A program made the position numbers and the translations under genes. 64,000 nucleotides of DNA from positions 124,001 through 188,000 of the forward strand of contig JBLIOE010000003.1 in the NCBI GenBank assembly GCA_047639555.1. The letters run 5' to 3'. This DNA comes from JAJRXC01 sp047639555. Its GTDB lineage: Bacteria > Actinomycetota > Acidimicrobiia > Acidimicrobiales > Aldehydirespiratoraceae. Shown one piece after another: positions 42,450-50,529 of the stretch. The notes beneath the pieces are model-generated. The model searched no databases and had not been told where the DNA came from. It saw only the letters and a program-made list of their open reading frames with translations. The stretch's first letter is position 1. Every line of letters begins with the position of its first letter.

Positions 42450-43625
42450 ATGGCCGTCACCGAAACTGCGTCGTCCCCGAAGCCGAAGAAGGAACGCTGG
42501 ACGTACCAGTGGAAAGAACTCTTTGACGAGGTGATCACGAGTGGCCTGTGCACCGGTTGCGCCGGCTGTGTCATTGCCTGCCCGCACGATGTCATCGGCT
42601 ACGAACATGAACCCGGCGCCTACAAGCCCTTCCACCTCGAAGAAGAGCTCGGGCTCGACGACTGCGTTCACGGCCAGAAGGGCTGCACCTCCTGCACCCG
42701 AGCGTGCCCGCGCTTTCGGGCCTGGGAACCGGAGGCCGATCTTCATCTCTTTGGCCGCGAGCGCGAGCCTCAAGAGATGGCCGGTGTCTACTCCGACATC
42801 CTGCTCACGCGAGCGAGCGACGACTTCGTCTACGAAATCGGCCAAGACGGCGGACTCGTGTCGGCGATCCTCATCTGGTGTCTCGAGAACAACATCGTCG
42901 ATGGCGCCCTCACGTCAGGCGTTGAGAACCTGCCCAACGGTGACCCGGGTTGGAAGGCGTTCCCGATGGTCGCCACCAACCGCGAAGAGGTGCTGCGGGG
43001 CGCGGGCAGCCGCTACACCTATTCAGCCAACACCATGGGCTACCCCGAGGCGAAGGAGAAGGGACTCGAACGTCTCGCCCTTGTCGGGATGAGTTGCCAG
43101 ACCTCCGTTGCCCCGGTGATGTGGCATCGCAAGGTCGGCAAGGTCGCCAAACCCATCAAGCTCAACATCGGGTTGCTCTGTTCCAAGTCGTTCGACGACG
43201 CACTCTTCGATGAACTCTTCGAGGTCAAATACGGCCTGAAGAAGGAAGACATCGCCAAGATGAACATCAAGGGCGTCTTCCAGGTCTGGACCAAGGACGG
43301 CGGCTACCACGAGATCAACCTCAAGGAATGCCACGCGTGGACCCGAGAGGGTTGTCACTACTGCCCCGATTTCGCGGCCGAACACGCCGACATTTCGACC
43401 GGCGGCATCGGTGACGCCACCGACTGGACGCTCACCGTTGTCCGCACCGAACTCGGTCGGGCGATCATTCAGGCGATGGTGCAAGACGGCGTCATCGAGA
43501 CGCGTCCGGGCGACGAAGATCCCGGCGCGGTCGCGCTCATGCACAAGCTCGCGCAGAAGAGCCGCGAACGCTGGCCCGAGTGGGCGGCACCCGCCGCCCG
43601 CGTGGGGATTACTCCGAAGAAGTAA
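42450..43625 (+). CDS. FrhB-like coenzyme F420 hydrogenase/dehydrogenase beta-subunit family protein
   Basis: 391 residues from ATG 42450. Two ferredoxin-type clusters are near the N-terminus: CTGCAGCVIACP at about residue 34 and CVHGQKGCTSCTRACP at about residue 72. The FrhB_FdhB N-terminal domain has GQDGGLVSAILIW, and the C-terminal domain has GMSCQTS, GLLCSKSF and EGCHYCPDFAAEHADISTGGIGD. The latter contains the FAD and Fe-S ligands of the family. It probably moves electrons between reduced F420 or ferredoxin and a partner substrate. A second, more distant family member lies at 1-506. The 3' end overlaps the convergent P450 gene by 17 bp. Confidence 0.85.
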   Translation: MAVTETASSPKPKKERWTYQWKELFDEVITSGLCTGCAGCVIACPHDVIGYEHEPGAYKPFHLEEELGLDDCVHGQKGCTSCTRACPRFRAWEPEADLHLFGREREPQEMAGVYSDILLTRASDDFVYEIGQDGGLVSAILIWCLENNIVDGALTSGVENLPNGDPGWKAFPMVATNREEVLRGAGSRYTYSANTMGYPEAKEKGLERLALVGMSCQTSVAPVMWHRKVGKVAKPIKLNIGLLCSKSFDDALFDELFEVKYGLKKEDIAKMNIKGVFQVWTKDGGYHEINLKECHAWTREGCHYCPDFAAEHADISTGGIGDATDWTLTVVRTELGRAIIQAMVQDGVIETRPGDEDPGAVALMHKLAQKSRERWPEWAAPAARVGITPKK

Positions 43626-44919
43626 TAGGGAGTTCGATTGGTCCGCGTAGGATCGCGTGCTCTTTCCACACGGCCGCTAGTTCGTCGATCGTGTAGTCGC
43701 CGAAGCGGTCCAAGAACACCTGCATGCCAATGCGGAGGTTCATCCGAGCCAGCGCGGCGCCAATGCAGTGATGGATGCCGTGACCGAATGAGATCGATCG
43801 AGGATCCTCGCGATCCAGCTGAAGCTCGTCAGGGTTGTCCCAACGGCGCGGATCGCGATTCGCGGCGCCGAGCATCACCAGGATCCCCTTCCCGGCCTTG
43901 ATGGTCTCGCCGCCAACCGTGAAGTCACTGGCCGCTGCTCGCGGGTCGACCTGCAGCGGAGCGTCGTAACGAAGGAGTTCTTCGACCGCGTTCGGCCAGA
44001 GATCGGGATTTTCTCGGATGAGGTCACGCTGCGCCGGGAACTGGGCCAGGGCGACCATCGAGTTGCCGAGCGCGCCGCTGGTCGTTTCATGACCGGCGAA
44101 CATCAGGAACATCGCGACCGCCACCATTTCAAAGCGGGTCAGGCGATCGTCGCCTTCTTCGGCCGAGACCAGGGCCGAGATCAAATCATCCTTCGGGTTC
44201 AGACGACGTTCTTCGATGAGGTCGTCGAAGAACTGCACACCCTTGTTCAACGTCGCGTCGACCTCGGCTGGCACGAACTCGGGGAACGGGTCGAGGTAGG
44301 TGATCAGTGCGAGCGAGAGCTCCACGGTGAACGGCCACCGCTCCTCAGGAATCCCGAGCAGGGCCGAGATGACATGAATCGGCAGCGGCGCGTTGTAGGC
44401 CGCAAACATGTCGACGGTGTCCTGGTCGGCCACATCGTCGAGGAGTTGGTTCGCAATACGGGCGACCTCCGGCTCCATACGAGCCATCTGTTTTGGAGTG
44501 AATGCTCTGCTCACCAACGCCCGCAGCCGGGTGTGGTCGGGCGGATCAACAAAGAGCAGGAAGTGCCGGAAAAGCTCCTTCGATGTCTCGCTCATCTCGG
44601 AGTGCGGCTTGATGGCAAGAATGAGCTCGCGCTGGCCCGACACCTCGACTGCGGGCGACGCAAGCACCTCGCGGGCCTCGTCGTAACCGGTGATGAACCA
44701 CTGCTGAAACCACGGGTTCCACACCACCGGGCCGTCAGCCCGCATCGGCTCGTAGTTGGGATACGGATTACTCGCGGTGCCCGGGGCAAAAGTGTTGCCC
44801 CAACGGGTGCGACCGAAGATCGCCTCCGTAAGCCGCGGCCGTTTCACGACCGCCCGAATCATTGGAAGCGAGACTTTGTCGATCACTTTGACTTTGACGG
44901 GCGGCGTGGAGGTGGCCAT
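43609..44919 (-). CDS. Cytochrome P450 monooxygenase
   Basis: 436 residues from ATG 44919; longer upstream frames add no family sequence. The I-helix oxygen-binding motif is MFAGHETTSG, the K-helix ExxR is EELLR followed by DPRAAASDF, and the heme-ligand loop is SFGHGIHHCIGAALAR with the axial Cys. It is a soluble bacterial class I P450 that would take electrons from a ferredoxin. The neighbouring FrhB-like Fe-S protein is convergent, so a partnership is possible but not shown. The substrate is unknown. It is divergent from the selenoprotein candidate with 40 bp between the starts. Confidence 0.93.
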   Translation of the reverse strand: MATSTPPVKVKVIDKVSLPMIRAVVKRPRLTEAIFGRTRWGNTFAPGTASNPYPNYEPMRADGPVVWNPWFQQWFITGYDEAREVLASPAVEVSGQRELILAIKPHSEMSETSKELFRHFLLFVDPPDHTRLRALVSRAFTPKQMARMEPEVARIANQLLDDVADQDTVDMFAAYNAPLPIHVISALLGIPEERWPFTVELSLALITYLDPFPEFVPAEVDATLNKGVQFFDDLIEERRLNPKDDLISALVSAEEGDDRLTRFEMVAVAMFLMFAGHETTSGALGNSMVALAQFPAQRDLIRENPDLWPNAVEELLRYDAPLQVDPRAAASDFTVGGETIKAGKGILVMLGAANRDPRRWDNPDELQLDREDPRSISFGHGIHHCIGAALARMNLRIGMQVFLDRFGDYTIDELAAVWKEHAILRGPIELPITSSE

Positions 44920-44945
44920 AGACAAAGGCTTCCACAGGACAGCAC

Positions 44946-44951
44946 TACAAT
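44946..44951 (+). promoter_or_regulatory. Probable -10 element for a leaderless selenoprotein transcript
   Basis: TACAAT ends 8 bases before the ATG at 44960, so transcription would start at or beside the start codon. This fits the lack of a ribosome binding site and the general leaderless pattern of actinobacteria. No good -35 is visible. Confidence 0.45.
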
Positions 44952-44959
44952 GACCATTC

Positions 44960-45574
44960 ATGGACATCGAATTCTGGGTAGACCCGATTTGACCGTGGTG
45001 CTGGGTGACGGCCCGTTGGGTCGTCGACGAAGTAGCACCGGCTCGCGATCTCAACATCACCTGGCAGCCGATCAGCCTCAAACTGAAGAACAAGCCCGAG
45101 GAAGACTCGCCCTATTTCGAGCCGCTCAATCGCACGTTCAACATGCTTCGCGTCATGGAATCGGTGCGAGCCGCCGAGGGCGAGGGCGCCGTTGGCAAGC
45201 TCTACTGGCAGTACGGCAGTCGTATTCATCACGACCAATCGCTCGACTTCGACATTGCCGATGCACTGAAGGCGGCCGGGCTGCCCGCCTCGCACGCCGC
45301 TGCGTTCGACTCCAATGAATTCGATCTTGAGATTCAGACTCGGCACGACTCGGGCATCGCCCTCGCCGGAGAAGACATCGGCACTCCCATCATCGCGTTC
45401 AACAATCGCGACGGGGTGAAACAGGCCTACTTTGGTCCGGTCATCACGCAGGTGCCCAGCACCGAGGATTCGCTCGCCATGTGGGACGCCCTCGTCGCGA
45501 TGATGAACATCGACGGCTTCTGGGAGCTCAAGCGCACCCGCACCCAGGGCCCCGTCTTTGGCGACCGCCCCTAA
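44960..45574 (+). CDS. Candidate selenoprotein: Rv2466c-like mycothiol-dependent nitroreductase (DsbA family) with U-P-W-C active site
   Basis: Reading from ATG 44960 gives MDIEFWVDPI, then TGA (44990-44992), then PWCWVTARW and an open frame to TAA at 45574 (204 residues counting the TGA). The homologous mycobacterial protein Rv2466c has DPLCPWCW here, so the TGA replaces exactly the first catalytic Cys. The rest of the protein matches the family end to end: GEDIGTPII, AYFGPVITQVP and ELKRTRTQGP. These enzymes use the CPWC dithiol with mycothiol to reduce nitro compounds. A stem-loop fitting a bacterial SECIS follows the TGA. The alternative GTG start at 45005 would remove the active site. 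A point mutation (TGC to TGA) in a pseudogene or a sequencing error is the alternative, made less likely by the intact frame and the stem-loop. Confidence 0.8.
44997..45039 (+). promoter_or_regulatory. Candidate bacterial SECIS element
   Basis: A lower stem of 6 bp (44997-45002 with 45034-45039), an internal loop, and an upper stem of 8 bp (45007-45014 with 45018-45025, one G-U pair) end in a GTT triloop at 45015-45017. The upper loop begins 22 nt after the TGA and its first base is G. Bacterial SECIS elements lie just downstream of the UGA within the coding sequence, with a short G-containing apical loop about 16-37 nt away, so position and loop both fit. Confidence 0.6.
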
Positions 45575-45585
45575 CCCATGCTTTT

Positions 45586-45639
45586 CTGAAGCCTGAGTCG
45601 CGCGACGCCCTATCAGAGACTGCGCGATCCAGGCTTCAG
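45586..45639. terminator. Long inverted repeat between convergent genes
   Basis: Perfect 10-bp arms (45586-45595 and 45630-45639) with a 34-nt loop separate the stop of the selenoprotein candidate from the stop of the convergent aminotransferase, whose last codons it overlaps. It may act as a bidirectional terminator. No T-tract is present on either side. Confidence 0.45.
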
Positions 45640-46889
45640 AGATCGAGGGAATCGAGAACGGTGAGTGCTCGGGCGATCTCGTCGTGGGTGTTGTAGTGCA
45701 CGGCGGACAGCCGAACCACGCCGTCGTCAGGGTCGAGCCCAAGCGCCGTGACGAGTCGATGCGCATAGAAGTGTCCGTGGCCACACGACACCTCGGCGGC
45801 GATCAGTGCGTCATAGATCGCCGATGACGCCATGCGATCGCTGCAGAACGCGATTGTCGGCGCTCGAACTTTCGCGTCGGCAACCGGCGCGCCGATCAAA
45901 CGCACGTCCTCACGGGCCAGCAGCCACTCGACGAGTGGCGAGACGAGCGCTTCTTCGTGCGCAGCGAACAACCCGGAGACGGCCTCTACTCGTTCGACAG
46001 CGCCAGCCGCGCCTTCGTCATCTTGGGTGGAGACGAGATGGTGGGCGTAGACGGCGTCGAAGTAGTCGGCGATCCCTCCGGTGGCACCGATCACCGCGTG
46101 GTCCGGTCCGGCCGGCGTGACACGGGTGTCCATGTGCCCTTCGTTGAAGAAATGGCCTTGGTGGGCGAGTTCGGGAAGCAGCGACGCTCGGGTGTACATC
46201 ATGCCGACGTGGGGGCCGAAGGTTTTGTAGGCACTGTAGAGGTAGACATCACAGCCGAGGGCTTCGACGTCGACGCCACCGTGAGGCGCATGCGACACAC
46301 CGTCGACCACGAGATGACCACCAACAGCGTGCACCCGGTCGGCCACGAGGCGAACGGGGTTGATCGTGGCGGCAACGTTCGATGCATGGGTCATCGCCAC
46401 GAGGCGGGTTCGGGGGCCGATCAGGTCGTCGAGATCGGCGGGGTCAAGGAGGCCAGTGACCGAATCCACCCGCCACTCGCGCACGACGATCCCCTGCTCA
46501 GAGAGCCGACGCCACACGCCCGAATTGGCCTCGTGGTCCTGTTCGGTGACCACGATCTCGTCGCCGTCGTCCCACATCGGGCGAAATGCTTGGGCGAGGA
46601 CGTAGGTGTTCTGGCTTGTGGAGGGACCGAAGTGAATCTCGTCGGGGCTGGCGTTGAAGAACGCCGACATCACCCCACGAGATCTCGCCATGGCCGCCGT
46701 TGCGGTCTGCGACGGCCCAAAGCCCCACGCGGGCTGAACTTTCGCTCGCGTGAACAGGTCCGTTAGCTGATCAACGACGGGGCCGCATGCGTAGCTACCG
46801 CCGGCGTTCTCTAGGTGAGCCCAGCGGGCGACCTCAGCATCACGAAACGCGGGGAACTGGGAACGAACAAAATTGAGATCGAGCGGCAT
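45636..46889 (-). CDS. Class V aminotransferase, cysteine-desulfurase-like
   Basis: 417 residues from ATG 46889. It belongs to the fold-type I group that includes NifS/SufS and selenocysteine lyase. The PLP lysine lies in LYSAYKTFGPH, GPSTSQNTYVLAQAF binds the phosphate, EQDHEANSGVWRRL stacks on the cofactor, and VVDGVSHAPHG contains the conserved Asp. The closest named subgroup is the VC1184-type cysteine desulfurase-like proteins (TIGR01976), whose substrate is not settled. Its immediate position beside the candidate selenoprotein raises the possibility of a role in sulfur or selenium mobilisation, but this is only suggestive. Confidence 0.83.
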   Translation of the reverse strand: MPLDLNFVRSQFPAFRDAEVARWAHLENAGGSYACGPVVDQLTDLFTRAKVQPAWGFGPSQTATAAMARSRGVMSAFFNASPDEIHFGPSTSQNTYVLAQAFRPMWDDGDEIVVTEQDHEANSGVWRRLSEQGIVVREWRVDSVTGLLDPADLDDLIGPRTRLVAMTHASNVAATINPVRLVADRVHAVGGHLVVDGVSHAPHGGVDVEALGCDVYLYSAYKTFGPHVGMMYTRASLLPELAHQGHFFNEGHMDTRVTPAGPDHAVIGATGGIADYFDAVYAHHLVSTQDDEGAAGAVERVEAVSGLFAAHEEALVSPLVEWLLAREDVRLIGAPVADAKVRAPTIAFCSDRMASSAIYDALIAAEVSCGHGHFYAHRLVTALGLDPDDGVVRLSAVHYNTHDEIARALTVLDSLDL

Positions 46890-46908
46890 TGCCCGACGTT
46901 CACGAGAG

Positions 46909-47304
46909 CTACAGATGTTCGGAAGCGCAAGCATCGATCAAAGCCCGCGCCTGGTTGATGTCGGCCTGCAGCTGATCGTCTTCGACCGAACTGGCGTTGT
47001 TGATGAGCTCGGGATCGTTGCGCAGCGCGTCGTCGACCGCCTTAAACCGACCGAAGTCATCGGCGAAGGCCTGCTGCAACTCGTCGAAGCTGCAGCCGCA
47101 ATAGGCATCGAGTGATGCCGTGTCGCTGGTTGCGCCATCGTCGGCTTCGGCGCAGGCCGCCAAGAAGTTGTCACTGACACTGCCCGACTCGAGCGCTTCG
47201 GCCCAGGTTTCAGGGTCGCTACTCGCGCTACAGGCCGTCGCAAAGACGGCGAGGAGGAGCACAATCGCGAGAAGCGAGAAACGGCGGTTCTTTCGAGTTC
47301 CCAT
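46909..47304 (-). CDS. Small lipoprotein of unknown function
   Basis: 131 residues. A basic N-terminus and hydrophobic stretch end in a lipobox (VFATAC, Cys25). The mature part contains NFLAACAEAD, LDAYCGCSFDEL and LIDACASEHL. The four Cys in this about 100-residue helical domain could form two disulfides. Similar small Cys-rich lipoproteins occur in actinobacteria, but I cannot name a family. It lies 19 bp upstream of the aminotransferase gene on the same strand. Confidence 0.6.
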   Translation of the reverse strand: MGTRKNRRFSLLAIVLLLAVFATACSASSDPETWAEALESGSVSDNFLAACAEADDGATSDTASLDAYCGCSFDELQQAFADDFGRFKAVDDALRNDPELINNASSVEDDQLQADINQARALIDACASEHL

Positions 47305-47330
47305 GCGCCGACGAGGATATCGGCCGCGGA

Positions 47331-47555
47331 TCAGGCCGCGGTGCCGAAGATCGTTGCGAGCCGACGATCGCCGGTGGCCCGATACACGGCCAGGTCGAGC
47401 ACATTGCCCTTTGGGGTATCAACCATCGGTCCGCTGACGGGCTTCAACTGCAGTGCGCAGAGCAATGCCCGAATTCCGGGAGTGTCGTTCTCAACCCGGT
47501 CCTTTGCCAGGAGGGCGGTCTCGTTGGTGAGATCGATTTCGTACCGCGGTGCCAT
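47331..47555 (-). CDS. Small conserved hypothetical protein
   Basis: 74 residues from ATG 47555. MAPRYEIDLTNE followed by VLDLAVYRATGDRRLATIFGTAA suggests a small folded alpha/beta protein. It has no signal peptide and no recognisable family. The C-terminus ends 26 bp before the next lipoprotein gene. Confidence rests on codon usage and the absence of a better overlapping frame. Confidence 0.45.
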   Translation of the reverse strand: MAPRYEIDLTNETALLAKDRVENDTPGIRALLCALQLKPVSGPMVDTPKGNVLDLAVYRATGDRRLATIFGTAA

Positions 47556-47644
47556 GAGAAGAGAGTCGTCGATTCCAGCCCGGCGGCCAAGGGCCGATCG
47601 ACCCATCCACCTGGAATGGGTTCTCCCGGCCCACGTCGAGCGAT

Positions 47645-48331
47645 TCAGTCGGCCCCCAAAACCCGGGCTCGACGGAAGATGTCATCGAGCATTTCCTCGG
47701 TCAAACGGCCGGTAAACGTGTTTTGTTGGCTCACGTGATAGCTGCATAGAAGGGTGCGGCCATCATCCAGCGGGACTTCAACGCCGTGGCCAAACTTCGG
47801 TCGGGGGGCCACGCCAAGCTCCTGGCAAGCCACCTGGTATCCGAATCCGCCGAGCACAACGATCACCTTGACCCTGTCGAGGGCCGCCAGCTCACGGGCG
47901 AGAAACGGCCGGCAGGCATCTCGCTCCAGCGTGGTGGGTTTGTTGGCGGGCGGCGCGCACTTTACCGGCGAGGTGATCCAGACGCCGTCGAGTTCGAGCC
48001 CGTCGTTGAGGCCGACCGACTCCGGCTGCGACGCATAACCAGCTCGATGCAGGCCTCGATAGAGCCAGTCGCCGGACCGATCGCCGGTGAACATCCGGCC
48101 GGTGCGGTTTGCCCCGTGCGCCGCGGGGGCGAGGCCGACCACGAGCAAGTGGGCGTGGGGATCACCAAACCCAGGCACCGCCTTCGCCCAATAGTCCTCG
48201 TCTCGATAGGCCGCACGTTTCTTGCGGCCAACCTCCTCGCGCCAGTCGACGAGACGGGGACACGCACGACACGCGATGACGTCCTTCTCGAGGCGGGCAA
48301 GGAGTCGCTTCGGCTGATCAACGGTTCCCAC
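47645..48331 (-). CDS. Uracil-DNA glycosylase, family 5 (UDGb-type)
   Basis: 228 residues. The 4Fe-4S cluster ligands begin with CRACPRLVDW near the N-terminus. The active-site motif GLAPAAHGANRTGRMFTGDRSGDWLY is diagnostic of family 5 (UdgB, GLAPG/A-x-x-G-x-N). The second Cys set lies in SPVKCAPPANKPT, and SYHVSQQNTFTGRLT matches the family C-terminal HPSxxN-like loop. It removes uracil and some oxidised or deaminated bases from DNA and is typical of high-GC organisms. It is divergent from the phosphatase gene with a 27-bp gap. Confidence 0.9.
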   Translation of the reverse strand: MGTVDQPKRLLARLEKDVIACRACPRLVDWREEVGRKKRAAYRDEDYWAKAVPGFGDPHAHLLVVGLAPAAHGANRTGRMFTGDRSGDWLYRGLHRAGYASQPESVGLNDGLELDGVWITSPVKCAPPANKPTTLERDACRPFLARELAALDRVKVIVVLGGFGYQVACQELGVAPRPKFGHGVEVPLDDGRTLLCSYHVSQQNTFTGRLTEEMLDDIFRRARVLGAD

Positions 48332-48358
48332 GACACGCAGGGTACGTTGGCGACACTC

Positions 48359-49006
48359 ATGGCGAAACGAAAAGACCCTCCGAAGCCAACGCTCGTGCTA
48401 CTGGTGCGCCACGGCCAGACCCCCACAACGGGTGCCTCGTTGCCGGGCCGAGCACCCAACCTGCATCTCGCCGAGAAGGGCATCGCCCAAGCCGAGACAG
48501 CGGCGCGACGTATTGCCGGGCTCGATTCCGTTGCTGCCGTTTATGCCTCTCCGATGGAGCGCACCCGCGAAACCGCGGCGCCTATTGCCCGGGCCCGAAA
48601 GCTCCGGGTCCGCCAGGCGAAGGGCCTCATCGAGTGCGACTTCGGCGAATGGACCGGCCAGAAGCTCGACAAGCTTCGCAAGCTGCCTGAATGGCGAACT
48701 GTGCAGCGCTACCCGAGCGGTTTCCGCTTTCCCGGCGGAGAGTCATTCGGCGAGATGCAGAGCCGTTCCGTCGATGCGGTGCACGATCTCGTCGCGGCTC
48801 ACCCCGGAGAAACCATCATCGCCGTGTCGCATGCCGACGTGATCAAGGCCGTGGTGGCCGCTGCGACCGGCACCCACCTCGATCTCTTCCAGCGGATCGT
48901 GGTCTCGCCCTGCTCGATCACCGCGATTCTTTACACCGCCGAGGGCCCCGTGGTGCTTACCGTCAATTCGACGGGAGATGACCTCGCCGCTCTCGTTCCA
49001 TCATGA
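48359..49006 (+). CDS. Histidine phosphatase family protein (MSMEG_4193-like)
   Basis: 215 residues from ATG 48359. The phosphatase RHG motif lies in LLVRHGQT near residue 17, with the second catalytic His in VSHADVIKAVV. EKGIAQAETAARRI and YASPMERTRETA are the usual supporting motifs. In actinobacteria this gene is found in a conserved trio with a DUF3090 gene and a SCO1664-like gene, as here (4-bp overlap with the next gene). The substrate is not known with certainty. Confidence 0.88.
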   Translation: MAKRKDPPKPTLVLLVRHGQTPTTGASLPGRAPNLHLAEKGIAQAETAARRIAGLDSVAAVYASPMERTRETAAPIARARKLRVRQAKGLIECDFGEWTGQKLDKLRKLPEWRTVQRYPSGFRFPGGESFGEMQSRSVDAVHDLVAAHPGETIIAVSHADVIKAVVAAATGTHLDLFQRIVVSPCSITAILYTAEGPVVLTVNSTGDDLAALVPS

Positions 49007-49506
49007 GCGAATCGTTCGACTTCGACGAGTTGGATTTCTTGACGGTGGGGACGCTCGGCCCGAAAGGCCAACGCGAGTTCTACCTCCAGGCGCGGGCCAA
49101 AGGTCAGCTCGTGTCCTTCAAGATGGAGAAGCAGCAAGTGGCCGCCCTCGCCGACTATCTCGATCAAGTGCTCGACGATCTTCCCGAAGGCGACATTGGC
49201 GCACCGCCGGATGATCTTGACCTCCGCGAGCCCGTCGTGGCAGCGTTTACGGTCGGTTCGCTCGGTATTGCCTATGCCCAAGAGATCGATCGCCTGATCG
49301 TGATGGCCGAGGCCGCCCCGGAAGCAGATGAGGACGACTACGAGCCCCAAGACCTTGCCCACGCTCGCTTTTCGCTTAGCCGCGCCCAGGTATTCGGGCT
49401 CATCGAACGCGCCCGGGGCCTCGTTGCCGCCGGCCGCCCACCCTGTACCTACTGCGGCCGACCGCTTGAGTCACGCAACCGCGACTGGTGTCCGTGTCAG
49501 AACTGA
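49003..49506 (+). CDS. DUF3090 family protein
   Basis: 167 residues. The family start FDELDFLTVGTLGPKGQREFYLQA and the GSLGIAYAQEIDRLIVMAEA segment are clear. The C-terminus has two CxxC-like pairs (CTYCGRPL and WCPCQN), a zinc ribbon typical of DUF3090. The function is unknown, but it always occurs in this operon type in actinobacteria, so a joint role with the phosphatase and the kinase-like SCO1664 homologue is likely. ATG 49003 overlaps the preceding stop (ATGA). Confidence 0.9.
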   Translation: MSESFDFDELDFLTVGTLGPKGQREFYLQARAKGQLVSFKMEKQQVAALADYLDQVLDDLPEGDIGAPPDDLDLREPVVAAFTVGSLGIAYAQEIDRLIVMAEAAPEADEDDYEPQDLAHARFSLSRAQVFGLIERARGLVAAGRPPCTYCGRPLESRNRDWCPCQN

Positions 49507-50240
49507 GCCCGTTTCGAGATCGTGAGCCAATCCCGACCGATCGGGCGCTCATCCTGCTCGAGAAGGGGTCGCTCGAAACGGTCGGACGGATGCCTTACTC
49601 CTCCAACGCTACGTTCTTAATGGATATCGAGCACGACGGGCTCCAGGCACAAGCGATCTACAAGCCGCATCGAGGCGAACGCCCGCTGTGGGACTTTCCG
49701 TCGGGGCTCTACCAGCGAGAAGTGGCGGCCTTCCTCGTCGCCGACGACCTCGGATGGGATGTTGTTCCGCCCACGATCGTGCGCCACGACGCGCCGCACG
49801 ACACCGGCTCGCTCCAGCTGTTCATGCCGTCAGCGTTCGAAGAGCACTACTTCACGATCCACGAAGCTAGCGAGGCCTACGACGACGCGTTTCGCAAAAT
49901 CTGTGCGCTCGACTTTGTGATCAACAACACCGATCGCAAATCCGGCCACTGCTTGCTCGGCGCCGACGAGAACATCTGGGCGATCGACCATGGTGTTGCG
50001 TTCCATCACGAGTTCAAGCTACGAACGGTCCTGTGGGACTTCGCCGGTGAGCCCCTGCCTGACGACGTACAGGAGTCGCTCTGGCGATTTCTCGAACGGG
50101 GCCTCTCTCCGGGCGTCGCTGACCTTCTCGACCCGTTCGAACGTGACGCCGTGCTCACCCGCACTACCGCGTTGGCCACGGACGGCCGTTTCCCTGAAGA
50201 CGACACCGGTGGCCGGCGTTATCCCTGGCCCTTGGTCTGA
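49488..50240 (+). CDS. SCO1664-family protein (PI3/4-kinase-like fold)
   Basis: 250 residues from GTG 49488 (GTG 49494 also possible), overlapping the DUF3090 gene by 19 bp. QAIYKPHRGERPLWDFP contains the conserved Lys of a kinase-like ATP site, YQREVAAFLVADDLG follows, and CALDFVINNTDRKSGHCLL with WAIDHGVAFH corresponds to the catalytic and metal-binding D-x-x-x-x-N / IDHG motifs of HipA/PI3K-like proteins. The substrate is unknown. It is the last gene of the trio and faces the AT-rich region before etfA. Confidence 0.87.
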   Translation: MSVSELSPFRDREPIPTDRALILLEKGSLETVGRMPYSSNATFLMDIEHDGLQAQAIYKPHRGERPLWDFPSGLYQREVAAFLVADDLGWDVVPPTIVRHDAPHDTGSLQLFMPSAFEEHYFTIHEASEAYDDAFRKICALDFVINNTDRKSGHCLLGADENIWAIDHGVAFHHEFKLRTVLWDFAGEPLPDDVQESLWRFLERGLSPGVADLLDPFERDAVLTRTTALATDGRFPEDDTGGRRYPWPLV

Positions 50241-50318
50241 ACTTCGGCGCCCCCCACTGCGACAGTGACTACTGCCTGTGACATTCGTTACAACTTGGCC
50301 ACTTTGGGCGTGCACAGG

Positions 50319-50339
50319 TGGGGATAAACCTGTGGATAA
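50319..50339 (+). promoter_or_regulatory. Two DnaA-box-like sites
   Basis: TGTGGATAA at 50331-50339 is the exact complement of the DnaA box TTATCCACA. TGGGGATAA at 50319-50327 differs at one position. Both point the same way with a 3-bp gap, next to an AT-rich tract. Confidence 0.5.
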
Positions 50340-50432
50340 GTTCCCAATCTTGAGAAATTTGGGAAATATCTTCGAATATCCCCGCTAAACCTCGCACGGA
50401 AATTTTAGATGTGCTATGTTGGTCTTTAACGC

Positions 50433-50464
50433 ATCGCCTCACCGGTCAGCCCGGTTGAGGCGAT
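50433..50464 (+). terminator. Hairpin followed by T-rich stretch
   Basis: A 13-bp stem with one bulged T (50433-50445 with 50451-50464) and a 5-nt loop is followed by TTTGCTCGTTTT. It could terminate the phosphatase/DUF3090/SCO1664 operon, or end a short RNA starting near 50428. Confidence 0.6.
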
Positions 50465-50529
50465 TTGCTCGTTTTGGCGTCTATTTTCGCGTTCGTATAG
50501 CCACTGAGCGGAAGCCACTACCGAAAACG

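Noticed and set aside
44089..45318. Long plus-strand open frame across the P450 start and selenoprotein region
   Set aside because: It is antisense to the P450 and out of frame with the nitroreductase homology; its product resembles nothing I recognise.
47786..48358. Upstream extension of the histidine phosphatase gene
   Set aside because: This part is antisense to the uracil-DNA glycosylase gene, and family homology starts only after ATG 48359.
50319..50339. Chromosome origin (oriC)
   Set aside because: Only two DnaA-like boxes are seen, and dnaA, dnaN, rpmH and parAB are not nearby, so I list it only as a DnaA-site candidate.
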